A stretch of 64,000 nt of DNA from Bradyrhizobium diazoefficiens (GTDB lineage Bacteria > Pseudomonadota > Alphaproteobacteria > Rhizobiales > Xanthobacteraceae): assembly GCF_018131015.1 (NCBI RefSeq), contig NZ_JAFCJJ010000033.1:1-64000 (forward strand), read 5' to 3'. Made by a program: the position numbers and the translations under genes. Of the stretch, positions 19,201 to 25,669 are shown one piece after another. Every line of letters starts with the position of its first letter. Within the stretch, counting starts at the first letter, position 1. The notes beneath the pieces are model-generated. The model was given only the letters and a program-made list of their open reading frames with translations. It searched no databases and had not been told where the DNA came from.

Positions 19201-19593
19201 CTCGACCAGCGGCATCGCGGGTCCGGTCGCGGCGGTCGCGGTCACCAGCACGCCATGGAAGCCGTCGGCGAAGTCGAGCCGGGCGCAGGCGCAGGTCATC
19301 AGCCCGCCGAGCGCGGCGCCGAAGCCGCGCAGCCGCTCGAGCCTGGTGGCGCCGCCTGCGGGCAGGCGGTGGGCGAGCTGCACGATCTGGCGGCGATGGC
19401 TGTCGGCCGGTCCAAAAATCTGCGCGGCGAGCGCGGCCGCATGGGGCGCGCCGAAGAATTTTGCACCGACCGGGTTGGCCCAGAGCACGCGCCCGCCGTC
19501 GAGTGACCAGAGCCAGGCCGGCAGCGCCGAGGTCGCATGCACGGCCAGCCGGGGATCGCCCACACCTCGCAACTGGAAATCCGAATGGGTCAT
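16249..19593 (-). CDS. multi-PAS sensor histidine kinase (PdhS/PleC/DivJ-like)
   Basis: A 1114-residue cytoplasmic kinase without membrane helices. PAS-like regions are seen at about 15-80 (PAWLWSLDGGRVLWANPVGA), 340-450, 610-680 and 750-870 (EGIVMFDAQGNIHACNRSAE). The phospho-acceptor His is His895 in ARISHEIRAPLNAIIGFAEV. An N-box (NLISNSIRLA) and a G1 box (DTGHG) are present, but the G2 box that normally reads GxGLGL is NSALSLSL. Long low-complexity Pro/Glu linkers join the PAS domains. It resembles PdhS-type kinases that control cell-cycle regulator DivK in Rhizobiales; that assignment is inference. The start at 19593 (MTHSDFQLRG) avoids 34 unconserved residues. Confidence 0.85.
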   Translation of the reverse strand: MTHSDFQLRGVGDPRLAVHATSALPAWLWSLDGGRVLWANPVGAKFFGAPHAAALAAQIFGPADSHRRQIVQLAHRLPAGGATRLERLRGFGAALGGLMTCACARLDFADGFHGVLVTATAATGPAMPLVERLQRLVDGTGAPMAAFAPDGLFIGASDGARALLGFRDLGEAGLEQARSAALTHGRVDLPIGIGTMVLQRVGSGSDVGLVALIEPVTPLGPPESTEADAAAEPERPAVATERETPAPAEMLGGIPLFDAFTEPMQALAGTLARVFNGDAEATPVQDTARETGEAPTGEAGKTPVENAPSAIVSPQAEPITAVMAEPPSEHAKPPAPRQHPLRFLWQQDAEGRFVLGSDEFIRLIGPHTAAGFGRPWHEVAQEFSLDPEGRVAAALASRDTWAGVMVQWPADGGERLPVELAGLPVYDHSRNFAGFKGFGVCRDLDALNRLDALRRYEQLAPLPQSLSADVVEPEDEPEPEVEASPAPLEPPPPEPEPELPEAVLDANSHPTDLETPVETPPNVVPFRSPGDQRPPTLTPVENSAFNELARQLSERLERETDAIATSEPRVAEAPAEPPEEEAPRAPAEWLTEPAPLPRGEAARDRTLLDLLPTGILIYRLDRLLYANPAFLARMGYDSLSALEEAGGLDALYVEPGVSAASSTSQGGTPVTISTAVANGERPLASTDAHLHAIDWNGDGAHALICALPLAPPVHIVTEQVLTEHVLAEHIVTEPLVAIPTAPEAGDADAEDLAAILDTTAEGIVMFDAQGNIHACNRSAEALFGYDGEALLQQNLTTLFAPESQGIVADYFASLKGQDIASLLDHGREVLGRESKGGVIPLAMIMGRTRPDGPNFFAVFRDLSQSKQGESELTKARRLADGAASAKADMLARISHEIRAPLNAIIGFAEVMISERFGSLGNERYGEYMKDIRASGERVIAIIDDLSELSRIETGKLDLSFASLNLNDLVEACVVVMQPQANRERIIIRTSLAHALPQVTADARALRQVTMNLISNSIRLASAGGQVIVSTALTDRGEVALRIRDTGHGLSEREVAAAMEPFRTPPPGDAEDNSALSLSLTKALVEANHARFNIKSAANSGTLIEVVFSQALARA
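17395..17454. repeat. 15-bp tandem repeat inside the kinase gene
   Basis: Four consecutive 15-base units of the form CTCGGTGANNANGTG. On the coding strand they give the pentapeptide repeats HIVTE, QVLTE, HVLAE, HIVTE in the linker before the last PAS domain. Confidence 0.85.
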
Positions 19594-20071
19594 CGACCGG
19601 CTGATCGTCTCGCTGTGACGCTTCTTGTGGCGTGGGCCGCCCGGGAATGGCAGCCTTAAGAAAGGGTTATCGCGCGCGGGCGCGGGCAGGTCCACGGCCC
19701 CGGTCGGCCGGAGCTGCTTTAAGCCGCGATAACCTTAATCCAGCCGCCCAAGCAAGCCGCCCCCGGCCCGCATCCGCAGGATTCGCCGGCCATTCGGCGG
19801 AGGCAAAAGCGGCAAAATACTTCAACCCAAGGTCCCCTTGTTCCCGGAACCTCATCCTCCCCGCGATTAAATTTGCGCAACGCACCCCAAGTTCCGTTGC
19901 ATTGCACAATGTTGACATGATAGTGGGGGATATTACGGGGGCTGGGCGAGCCATCTGCTTTTCGTTTCGCGTTTGAAAGTCGTTCGCATCCGCTGAATTC
20001 GAGGCCTGGATCGGGGCCCGGCGGGGCGGCCGGAAGGCTCACTCCATTTTCTATCATCGTGAGGGACGACC
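19594..20071. other. 478-base divergent intergenic region
   Basis: It separates the kinase (leftward) from the phasin gene (rightward). No open frame of substance is seen. The part 19850-19960 is relatively AT-rich and holds TTGACA at 19912-19917, and GTTGCATTGCAC at 19896-19907 contains two TGCA-like half repeats; promoters for both genes should lie here, but I cannot place them with certainty. GTGAGGGA precedes the phasin ATG. Confidence 0.5.
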
Positions 20072-20506
20072 ATGACAGGTACCACTGATCCGTTTTCTGC
20101 CTCGATCATCCCGTTCGAGGTCCCCGAGCAGGTTCGCGCGTTCGCCGAGAAGGGCGTGTCGCAGGCCCGCGAGAGCTACGCCAAGTTCAAGGACGCCGCC
20201 GAGAGCCACAACGGCGCGGTCGAGGCCGTGTTCACCAATGCCAGCAAGGGCGCGAGCGAATACAGCGCCAAGCTGATGGAATTCGTGAAGGCCAACACCT
20301 CGGCCCATCTCGACTTCACCCAGCAGCTGTTCGGCCTCAAGTCGCCGACGGAGGCGCTGGAGCTGTGGACCGGCCACACCCGCAAGCAGTTCGAGACCCT
20401 GCAGGCCCAGGCCAAGGAGCTCCTCGAGCTCGGCCAGCGCGTCGCCGCCGAGACGGCCGAGCCGATCAAGGCCAACGCCGCGAAGTTTTATAAGCCCGCC
20501 GCCTGA
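20072..20506 (+). CDS. phasin family protein
   Basis: A 144-residue, mostly helical, amphipathic protein. The phasin pattern is clear: IPFEVPEQVRAFAEKGVSQARESYAKFKDAAE, then FTQQLFGLKSPTEALELWTGHTRKQFE and ELGQRVAAETAEPIKANAAK. Phasins coat polyhydroxyalkanoate granules and limit their size; some homologues act as general stress proteins. It has its own terminator and is probably monocistronic. No pha synthesis gene is adjacent. Confidence 0.92.
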   Translation: MTGTTDPFSASIIPFEVPEQVRAFAEKGVSQARESYAKFKDAAESHNGAVEAVFTNASKGASEYSAKLMEFVKANTSAHLDFTQQLFGLKSPTEALELWTGHTRKQFETLQAQAKELLELGQRVAAETAEPIKANAAKFYKPAA

Positions 20507-20531
20507 TCTTTTCGGCAGGTTTTGAGTTAGG

Positions 20532-20562
20532 AAAACCCGGGCCCTGAGGGTCCGGTTTTTTT
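20532..20562 (+). terminator. Rho-independent terminator of the phasin gene
   Basis: Stem-forming AAAACCCGGGCCC and GGGTCCGG with loop TGA, followed by seven T. The stem has one mismatch/bulge. Confidence 0.75.
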
Positions 20563-20564
20563 CA

Positions 20565-20652
20565 ACCTCTCCCGCTTGCGGGAGAGGTCGGCGCGGAGCG
20601 CCGGGTGAGGGCTCTTTCCTCTCGGGGAATCTCTCCACAAGCGGGGAAGGAG
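20565..20652. repeat. palindromic repeat, family A, partial copy
   Basis: ACCTCTCCCGCTTGCGGGAG with GGGTGAGGGCTC corresponds to the left half of the family A element at 62107; the right half is reduced to CTCTCCACAAGCGGGGAAGG. The remaining bases up to the tRNA at 20831 carry no recognisable feature apart from its presumed promoter. Confidence 0.65.
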
Positions 20653-20830
20653 CAGAAAAAAGGTCTGGTCGCCATCCCGCCGGATTTCATCGCATTGAGG
20701 CCGATTTACCCCGGTTTTTCGTCCGTTTGCGGCCTTGCCAAAAGCGGCCGTTGCACCTAGTTTCCGCCCCGTCCAGCCCCCCTTAAGGTGACGGCCTTTT
20801 CAAGGTGCCCCCCGGGCGGCTCGCAAGGAT

Positions 20831-20907
20831 GCAGTTGTAGCTCAGTTGGTTAGAGCGCCTGTCTGTGGAACAGGAGGTCGGTGGTTCGAGCCCACCCAAC
20901 TGTACCA
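20831..20907 (+). tRNA. tRNA-His (anticodon GTG)
   Basis: A complete cloverleaf with encoded CCA: acceptor stem GCAGTTG / CAACTGT, D-arm GCTC...GAGC, anticodon stem CCTGT / ACAGG with loop CTGTGGA (anticodon GTG) and T-arm GGTGG TTCGAGC CCACC. The discriminator is A73, the first pair is G1-U72, and no G-1 can pair to C73. This is the divergent alphaproteobacterial form of tRNA-His. The four-gene leftward operon ends only 15 bases beyond its CCA, so its 3' end is probably the insertion site of that operon. Confidence 0.95.
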
Positions 20908-20921
20908 ATCTAACCAGATTG

Positions 20922-21623
20922 TTAGGGAAAACGTCGAGAGCCGACGCCCTCGTTTGCCTCTCCCAAAAGCGACTTGCCATCGGCCAGTTCATCAACTCCG
21001 CCCGAAGCGAGCGGCCTGCGCCTTGCCAGACGCCTGAGGCTTGAGCAAGCTTCCACGTTCTGCGGTCCGATCAAACGGGCGATCCAGTTGAACTGATGCT
21101 CACGTACTTGCATTCTCGCAAAGCGAAGCGCCTGAAAGGCCGCATCGGCCAGCATCGCCTCGCCCAACCCGACCCGGACGCTGTTATGCGCAAGAATATC
21201 GACGGTCGTGACAAGCCTTGTCGATGCGAAACGCTCCGCCGCCAGCCGTGTTGCCTTTTTTTCATCGATTGCCGCCGAACAGCCCTTGGCATGAGCGAGA
21301 GCAAGCGTCGCGGCCTCTCCATCGCCGAGTGACTCTGATGCCGGACCCGATACGAGGGCAAAGAAGGTCTCCAATGCCTGTCCTTCAAGCTGGCGGACTA
21401 GCAAGACCTGGTCAGCAATCATTTCCTGTAAGAGGCCGATCTCATGGCGACCTTTAAATGAATCGAACTCGACCTCGCGCACAACGTTGTCGGTCAAAAC
21501 AACCGGCATCGCCAGCGATTTCAAGATTGCGGCGGCATGACCCGTCGCCAGGAGATTGATCACGACGCTCGAGTCGAGAACGAGTTCGCAATCCTCCTCA
21601 GTGAGGCAGCTTGAAAAGATCAT
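20922..21623 (-). CDS. PIN-like nuclease domain protein
   Basis: A 233-residue protein, last gene of the islet operon. A PIN-type fold is suggested by ELVLDSSVVINLLATG near the N-terminus, VVREVEFD, the central GDGEAATLALAHAKG and CSAAIDEKKATRLA; candidate metal ligands are Asp17, Glu50, Glu103 and Asp120. PIN proteins are usually RNases and often toxins. It overlaps the XRE-ImmA gene by 26 bases, so translation is probably coupled. The last 35 or so residues (SSLRRLARRRPLASGG onwards) are low-complexity and reach to within 15 bases of the tRNA, so they may be a tail acquired at the junction. No separate antitoxin-sized gene accompanies it. Confidence 0.72.
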   Translation of the reverse strand: MIFSSCLTEEDCELVLDSSVVINLLATGHAAAILKSLAMPVVLTDNVVREVEFDSFKGRHEIGLLQEMIADQVLLVRQLEGQALETFFALVSGPASESLGDGEAATLALAHAKGCSAAIDEKKATRLAAERFASTRLVTTVDILAHNSVRVGLGEAMLADAAFQALRFARMQVREHQFNWIARLIGPQNVEACSSLRRLARRRPLASGGVDELADGKSLLGEANEGVGSRRFP

Positions 21624-22776
21624 CCGCCTCGTCCTCTTCCGCCGCTGCTTCGTCGAGCAACTCGCGGACTTGCATTCGTTCGAGCTTTAGCATGTCTGAC
21701 ATCTGACCTTCACTGATCAGGCTTTTCTTCCATGCATCAATCGCTAGCAAAAACAGGCGCGATGATTGCGCGCCGCCATCAACGAGAGACGCGTCGTAGG
21801 CAGCCGGGCCCAGGATCTGACGCACCTGCTCGTCAGTAATGCCTCCGTTATCCTTGAACCAATCCCAGGTGCCCTTTTTCGTCAGGCCAAGCTCTTCGAG
21901 GCGCATGACCATGGCCTGACGCGACACGCCGAAGAAGTCCGCGAGCAAAATGATGTGTCGCCTCGTGAGATGGCTCGACCCGGTCGTCAATTCCTTGAAC
22001 TTTTCCATCACGGCTCGAGCCGGCGTCAAAAAAGCCCGGCCGAAGGCATTCGCGTAACGTTCTTCGCGCGAGTTCTCGTACTTCCCGTCCTGATAGACCT
22101 CAGGCTGTCGACGGGTGGCCGTGAAATGCCCAAGCTCGTGACCGCCGGTCTGATTTCGGCGATCCTTCCGGTGGCTTGCATTAATCAGAATGCAAGCGCC
22201 GACTGCGTCATCGTATGCAAACAGTCCCGAGACTTTTGGATCGAGCTTGCGGCTATATATGCGGACCCCGAGTTGAAGCTCCATCAGAGCAAACAGGTTC
22301 TGGACCGGACCTTCGCCAAGTCCGAGCCAGTTCCGCAAGTTCTGCGCATCGTGTGCCGCTTGCGTACGAACGTCGCCTGGCAGAATGGGCTTCTCCGCGG
22401 GGTAATTTTGGGTTCGCCGCACGCCCAGGATGCTTTCGAGTTCGACTTCGGCCCGGACGAGGTCGTTCAACGTTCGCGCCGCCTGGTCGATACCGTCGTC
22501 GCTGGCTTCGTGAAGCGAGCGAAACCGGGGCACAAGGTCCACATGGACGGCCTCGCGTCGAAGCAGTGAATTGACTGAGACTCCGTAGCAGCGACTGAGC
22601 GCCTGTAGTTCGTCGATCCGAGCACTGCGCTGCCCCTTCTCGATCGCGACGAGCGTGGTGCGCGCGATATTAGCTGCCTTCGCACCCGCGTCCTGGGTGA
22701 CGTTCGCAGTCTCGCGCGCGACCTTCAATCTCACGCCCAGTTCTATCGGACTCAGATCTCGGCTTGCATTCGTCAT
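21598..22776 (-). CDS. XRE-family regulator fused to ImmA/IrrE metallopeptidase
   Basis: A 392-residue protein. Residues 11-66 form a Cro/C1-type helix-turn-helix (IELGVRLKVARETANVTQDA, then TTLVAIEKGQRSARI). Residues 155-260 form an ImmA/IrrE (M78) zinc peptidase: HELGH at 213-217, with EERYANAFGRAFLTP carrying the third ligand. A further helical region with FFGVSRQAMVMRLEELGL follows. Such fusions sense stress or phage by cleaving a partner and often autoregulate. The start at 22776 is fixed by an ATGA overlap with the QueC-like gene; upstream in-frame Mets lie inside that gene. It probably binds the palindrome in the operon promoter (inference). Confidence 0.85.
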   Translation of the reverse strand: MTNASRDLSPIELGVRLKVARETANVTQDAGAKAANIARTTLVAIEKGQRSARIDELQALSRCYGVSVNSLLRREAVHVDLVPRFRSLHEASDDGIDQAARTLNDLVRAEVELESILGVRRTQNYPAEKPILPGDVRTQAAHDAQNLRNWLGLGEGPVQNLFALMELQLGVRIYSRKLDPKVSGLFAYDDAVGACILINASHRKDRRNQTGGHELGHFTATRRQPEVYQDGKYENSREERYANAFGRAFLTPARAVMEKFKELTTGSSHLTRRHIILLADFFGVSRQAMVMRLEELGLTKKGTWDWFKDNGGITDEQVRQILGPAAYDASLVDGGAQSSRLFLLAIDAWKKSLISEGQMSDMLKLERMQVRELLDEAAAEEDEADDLFKLPH

Positions 22777-24152
22777 TGTACGGTATCTATCCATTTCCTC
22801 ACGAAGGATCCTTCTCCGAGATCTCTCGTGAACGCGGACCATTCTGCTTCATGCCGTTGCAGAAGCCGCTCCAGTCCGCTCGCTACCACTTCTGGCGGTT
22901 CTGCCAACGAGCGCGTCAATTCGCTTAGAGTGCGGCGCTTGAGCATTGCGTATTGGGCCGATGTTCGAATCAGGGCGAAGTGCTCGAGATGGAGCACTCC
23001 GGCCAGCGCATACTCGCGTAACGCCGTCGTCATGTTGTTGAACCTACCGGCTGCGCCTTCTGCGAAGGTGGGGGACTTCAGCGTCTCCCACACATAGGTC
23101 TCCCGCGGTTCGTTCAAGCCGGCGGCATGAACGCTCATCCGCCTTAACATGCACGCCGCGCAGATCCCGCACTGCCGCCAAGTGCCTGATACCGACGCCT
23201 GCCGTGATTGTTGCCAGCATGAGCGCGTCTTCGCCCAGTTCGCCGCCTGCTCACCGCAGTTGTCGATGAATTCAAGCAGCGTTTCGCCTTTGGTCTTCCA
23301 AAGCCGCGGGAAGCGATAGCGCAGTTGATATCCGAGCAGCACGCTGACAAACTTCTCCATCCGCACGGTAAACATCGGATGGTTCCGGTAGTCCGAATAT
23401 CCCTGTCCGACTGGAAGGATCGCCGGGGCGAGGGCGCCTTGCCCGCTTTCAGGCACGACTACCGTGGGCGCATCGATCAGATAGGCGGCGAGAGCGGACA
23501 CAAGGCTGAATTTGAACCCACGGCTCCGCGCGCTCGTTTCGGCGTTATTGCCGTCCAATTTAACCCTGTATGGCAGCGCCGCAAACGGAACCAGAGACGC
23601 AGCCCTCTTCGGAATATCCCGTCGTTTGGTTCCAACTCTGACGCGCACAAGCCGGTGTCCGAGACGTTTCCGAACGAGGCCGTCAACCGCCCATGAATCC
23701 AGGCCTTCGCTGAAGGCAATTACGGCCTCGGCATCGTTGGGAAATTCCATCCGGTTCTGGGCCGGCGTCAAAAAGCTCGTCCTGTGAGCGCGAAACTCAA
23801 AATTCCAGTCGTCGCCGGTAAGGAGGTTGAGCGCGTCGACCAACGCCCGCGTCACCGAGCGATCCGACCATCTGGCGGGATCGTGAACAGGGATACGGAC
23901 GTCGAAGCGCCGACCCCAGTTCATCGCGCTGCGAGACAGGCTACGATCGCAGAACTCAACCGTTGCCGCCACGACAAGCGCATCGTAGACCACCGCTTGC
24001 CAGTTGGTGGATGAGAAGGACTCCAACAATTCGGTATCGAAGTTGACGTTATGATCGAGCTCGCAAGCGACCGTACCCTTGCGCGGGCGCCCGCCACGCT
24101 CAACGACATCGACGGCCAGTTCGCTTAGTTCGAGAAAGCGCGCTACCGTCAC
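22773..24152 (-). CDS. QueC-like PP-loop enzyme (7-cyano-7-deazaguanine synthase homologue, QatC/Cap9-like)
   Basis: A 459-residue protein. The PP-loop (normally SGGxDS) is FSEGLDSW at 147-154. The segment NAETSARSRGFKFSLVSALAAYLIDAP followed by VVVPESGQGALAP is the typical QueC helix-strand pair. Near the C-terminus Cys312 and the cluster QCGICAAC (Cys328, 331, 334) form the zinc site. The first 140 residues are an extra domain absent from housekeeping QueC (about 230 aa). QueC makes preQ0; long homologues occur in Qat (QatC) and type IV CBASS (Cap9) defence operons. It starts with GTG in a 4-base GTGA overlap with the upstream gene. No queD, queE or tgt lies nearby, which favours a defence role (inference). 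Confidence 0.82.
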   Translation of the reverse strand: MTVARFLELSELAVDVVERGGRPRKGTVACELDHNVNFDTELLESFSSTNWQAVVYDALVVAATVEFCDRSLSRSAMNWGRRFDVRIPVHDPARWSDRSVTRALVDALNLLTGDDWNFEFRAHRTSFLTPAQNRMEFPNDAEAVIAFSEGLDSWAVDGLVRKRLGHRLVRVRVGTKRRDIPKRAASLVPFAALPYRVKLDGNNAETSARSRGFKFSLVSALAAYLIDAPTVVVPESGQGALAPAILPVGQGYSDYRNHPMFTVRMEKFVSVLLGYQLRYRFPRLWKTKGETLLEFIDNCGEQAANWAKTRSCWQQSRQASVSGTWRQCGICAACMLRRMSVHAAGLNEPRETYVWETLKSPTFAEGAAGRFNNMTTALREYALAGVLHLEHFALIRTSAQYAMLKRRTLSELTRSLAEPPEVVASGLERLLQRHEAEWSAFTRDLGEGSFVRKWIDTVQ

Positions 24153-24718
24153 AGCGGCACCCCGTCATTGACATCCGTTTTTTTGCGCGGTCCGCGCGGC
24201 GCGGTCGGCTGCGGGTCAACCAACATCGAACCAAGCTTGCTCTCTGACAATCCGGAGATGGCGCTCTGCAAGCGCGCAGCCACGCTGTCCGCTCGTCGTT
24301 GGTTCGATTCTCGCAGGTAATGCTCCTCCACTGACCGCGTGTTGGCGAACCCCCGTTCCTTGGCGGCGAGTCCTACTGCCTCGTAGAGCGCCTCCTTGCC
24401 CTTGCGGCCCTCGTGAACGAGTTCAATACTCCACGCGATCGCGTTCATTCCAAAAACGGAGCCGGCAGCGAATGCTTTGGCGTCCTCCAACTGCTGAAGC
24501 GCGATTTCGCGAAGCCCCAATGAATTATCGCGGCCGGTGAAAACGTCCTTCAAGGCGTTGAGCAGCGGCGCCGAGACCTCATTCTTGAAATCGCTGGCGA
24601 GCGCATGCGACGCAGCTTCCCCGACCTGCTCGGCGTCGTAGGTATGCTGATCGCCTCGCTTGGCCAGCTCCTTCCAGGCCTTCCGCATTCGCAAGCTTCT
24701 GTGTGGTCCGTCGCTCAT
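24149..24718 (-). CDS. unknown protein, first gene of the QueC-like operon (189 aa)
   Basis: A 189-residue, mostly helical soluble protein starting MSDGPHRSLRMRKAWKEL. The N-terminal half reads as a charged helix bundle (KRGDQHTYDAEQVGEAASHA), followed by a conserved-looking core GMNAIAWSIELVHEGRKGKEAL and a basic, proline-containing tail (PTAPRGPRKK). No family is recognised. Position and size recall the small protein that precedes QatC in Qat operons, but I see no sequence resemblance I could defend. It ends in a GTGA overlap with the QueC-like gene, so equal stoichiometry and a physical partnership are plausible. It could be the substrate or scaffold of that enzyme (inference). Confidence 0.65.
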   Translation of the reverse strand: MSDGPHRSLRMRKAWKELAKRGDQHTYDAEQVGEAASHALASDFKNEVSAPLLNALKDVFTGRDNSLGLREIALQQLEDAKAFAAGSVFGMNAIAWSIELVHEGRKGKEALYEAVGLAAKERGFANTRSVEEHYLRESNQRRADSVAARLQSAISGLSESKLGSMLVDPQPTAPRGPRKKTDVNDGVPL

Positions 24719-24729
24719 GACTCACCTAT

Positions 24730-24770
24730 TTGTCAGAAACTATAAAATATTTTATGACAATGTCAAATCG
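24730..24770 (-). promoter_or_regulatory. promoter and operator of the QueC-like operon
   Basis: Reading leftward, TTGACA (24766-24761), a 16-base spacer and TATAGT (24744-24739) form a near-consensus sigma-70 promoter, rare in such a GC-rich genome, ending about 20 bases before the ATG at 24718. A perfect palindrome TGACA-N-TGTCA (24755-24765) overlaps the -35, a third half-site CTGACAA lies at 24730-24736, and ATAAAATATTTTAT (24742-24755) is itself palindromic. The XRE protein of the operon is the obvious candidate ligand. Confidence 0.7.
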
Positions 24771-24950
24771 TCTCAAGTCGGGCGTTGCCAGTTCCTGGAC
24801 TGCCCGCGACGGCTGCGGCGCGAAATTCGCTAGTCTTATCAACGGGTCTGAGGTTGTTTGCGTCGAGGCCGCACTCCGCCCATCGACCTCGGCCGCATCA
24901 CGCCTTAACCTTCCCGAGGACATTAGCGCACACCAATCGCTGGAGGTCCC

Positions 24951-25538
24951 ATGTCGAACTCCGATCTCGCGTTGTCGATTGCGCTCGGTGTCGGTCTTGC
25001 GGCCGCGACGGGGTTTCGGGTGTTCTTGCCGATGCTGGTGGCGAGTGTCGCCGCTTACTCGGGGTCGCTGCCCCTGGGCGAGGGATTTGCGTGGCTTGCA
25101 ACGCCTGCCGCCATGCTGATGCTTGGCGTCGCCGCGCTGCTGGAGGTCGGCGCGTATTTCATTCCCGGCGTGGACAATCTGCTCGATGTCATCGCCGCGC
25201 CCGTTGCCGTGATCGCCGGCGCCGTCGTGTCGGCGGCGACCATGGCGGATCTTCCCCCGATGATGAAATGGACGGCCGCCATCGTCGCCGGCGGCGGCGC
25301 GGCCGGCCTCGTGCATGGCGTCACCGCGGCGGTGCGGGCCAAGTCGACGGTGATGACGGCCGGCCTCGGCAACTCGACCGTTGCGGCCGCCGAGCTCGGC
25401 GGTTCGCTGCTGGTCTCGATTCTGGCCCTGGCCGCGCCGGCCGTCGCATTCGCGATCGTCATTCTCCTGCTCTGGCTGGGGACACGCCTGATCCTGCGCC
25501 TGCGGGGCTCGGCGCGTCACACCGATGCGCCGGGATGA
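24951..25538 (+). CDS. DUF4126 family membrane protein
   Basis: A 195-residue hydrophobic protein with five or six membrane segments. The pattern LALSIALGVGLAAATGFRVFLPML at the start, GAYFIPGVDNLLDVIAAPVAV in the middle and GLGNSTVAAAELGGS later is that of the DUF4126 family of unknown function. GGAGG lies 8 bases before the ATG. It stands alone to the right of the islet; its rightward neighbour is a decayed permease fragment on the other strand. Confidence 0.85.
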   Translation: MSNSDLALSIALGVGLAAATGFRVFLPMLVASVAAYSGSLPLGEGFAWLATPAAMLMLGVAALLEVGAYFIPGVDNLLDVIAAPVAVIAGAVVSAATMADLPPMMKWTAAIVAGGGAAGLVHGVTAAVRAKSTVMTAGLGNSTVAAAELGGSLLVSILALAAPAVAFAIVILLLWLGTRLILRLRGSARHTDAPG

Positions 25539-25550
25539 CCGCGCGCGACT

Positions 25551-25665
25551 ACTTCGCCACCACCATCACCACCACCGGCAGCGTCACCGCCGCCAGCAGC
25601 GTGCCGAGCGCGACCGGCAGAGGTCTCACCACCATTGATCCGCGCCGCGAAGATGCTGGCATTGG
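25551..25665 (-). pseudogene. 3'-terminal fragment of an AEC permease gene
   Basis: The 55 bases 25562-25616 are identical to 27020-27074, the 3' end of the intact AEC permease gene, and encode the same C-terminus (GTLLAAVTLPVVVMVV). Beyond this, similarity continues with changes and a frame shift: ASIFAARINGG corresponds to AYIFAAQYQRL of the intact protein. It has no start and is a remnant of a second copy. Confidence 0.8.
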
Positions 25666-25669
25666 CCTC

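Larger units (their letters stand above)
20908..24770. other. putative defence islet inserted beside tRNA-His
   Basis: The stretch holds four overlapping leftward genes with one promoter and differs from its neighbours: codons are less GC-biased, intergenic repeats are absent and the promoter is strongly AT-rich. It begins directly after tRNA-His and ends before a DUF4126 housekeeping-like gene. No integrase, transposase or clear duplicated tRNA 3' end was found, so the mechanism of arrival is not visible. The boundaries are approximate. Confidence 0.6.

Noticed and set aside
20922..24718. Assignment of the islet as Qat or type IV CBASS
   Set aside because: Only the QueC-like protein matches. 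No ATPase, TatD nuclease, CD-NTase or transglycosylase-like gene is present.
24771..24950. Possible duplicated tRNA-His 3' end (attachment site) on the right side of the islet
   Set aside because: Only a 7-base ACCAATC match was found by eye, which is no more than chance.
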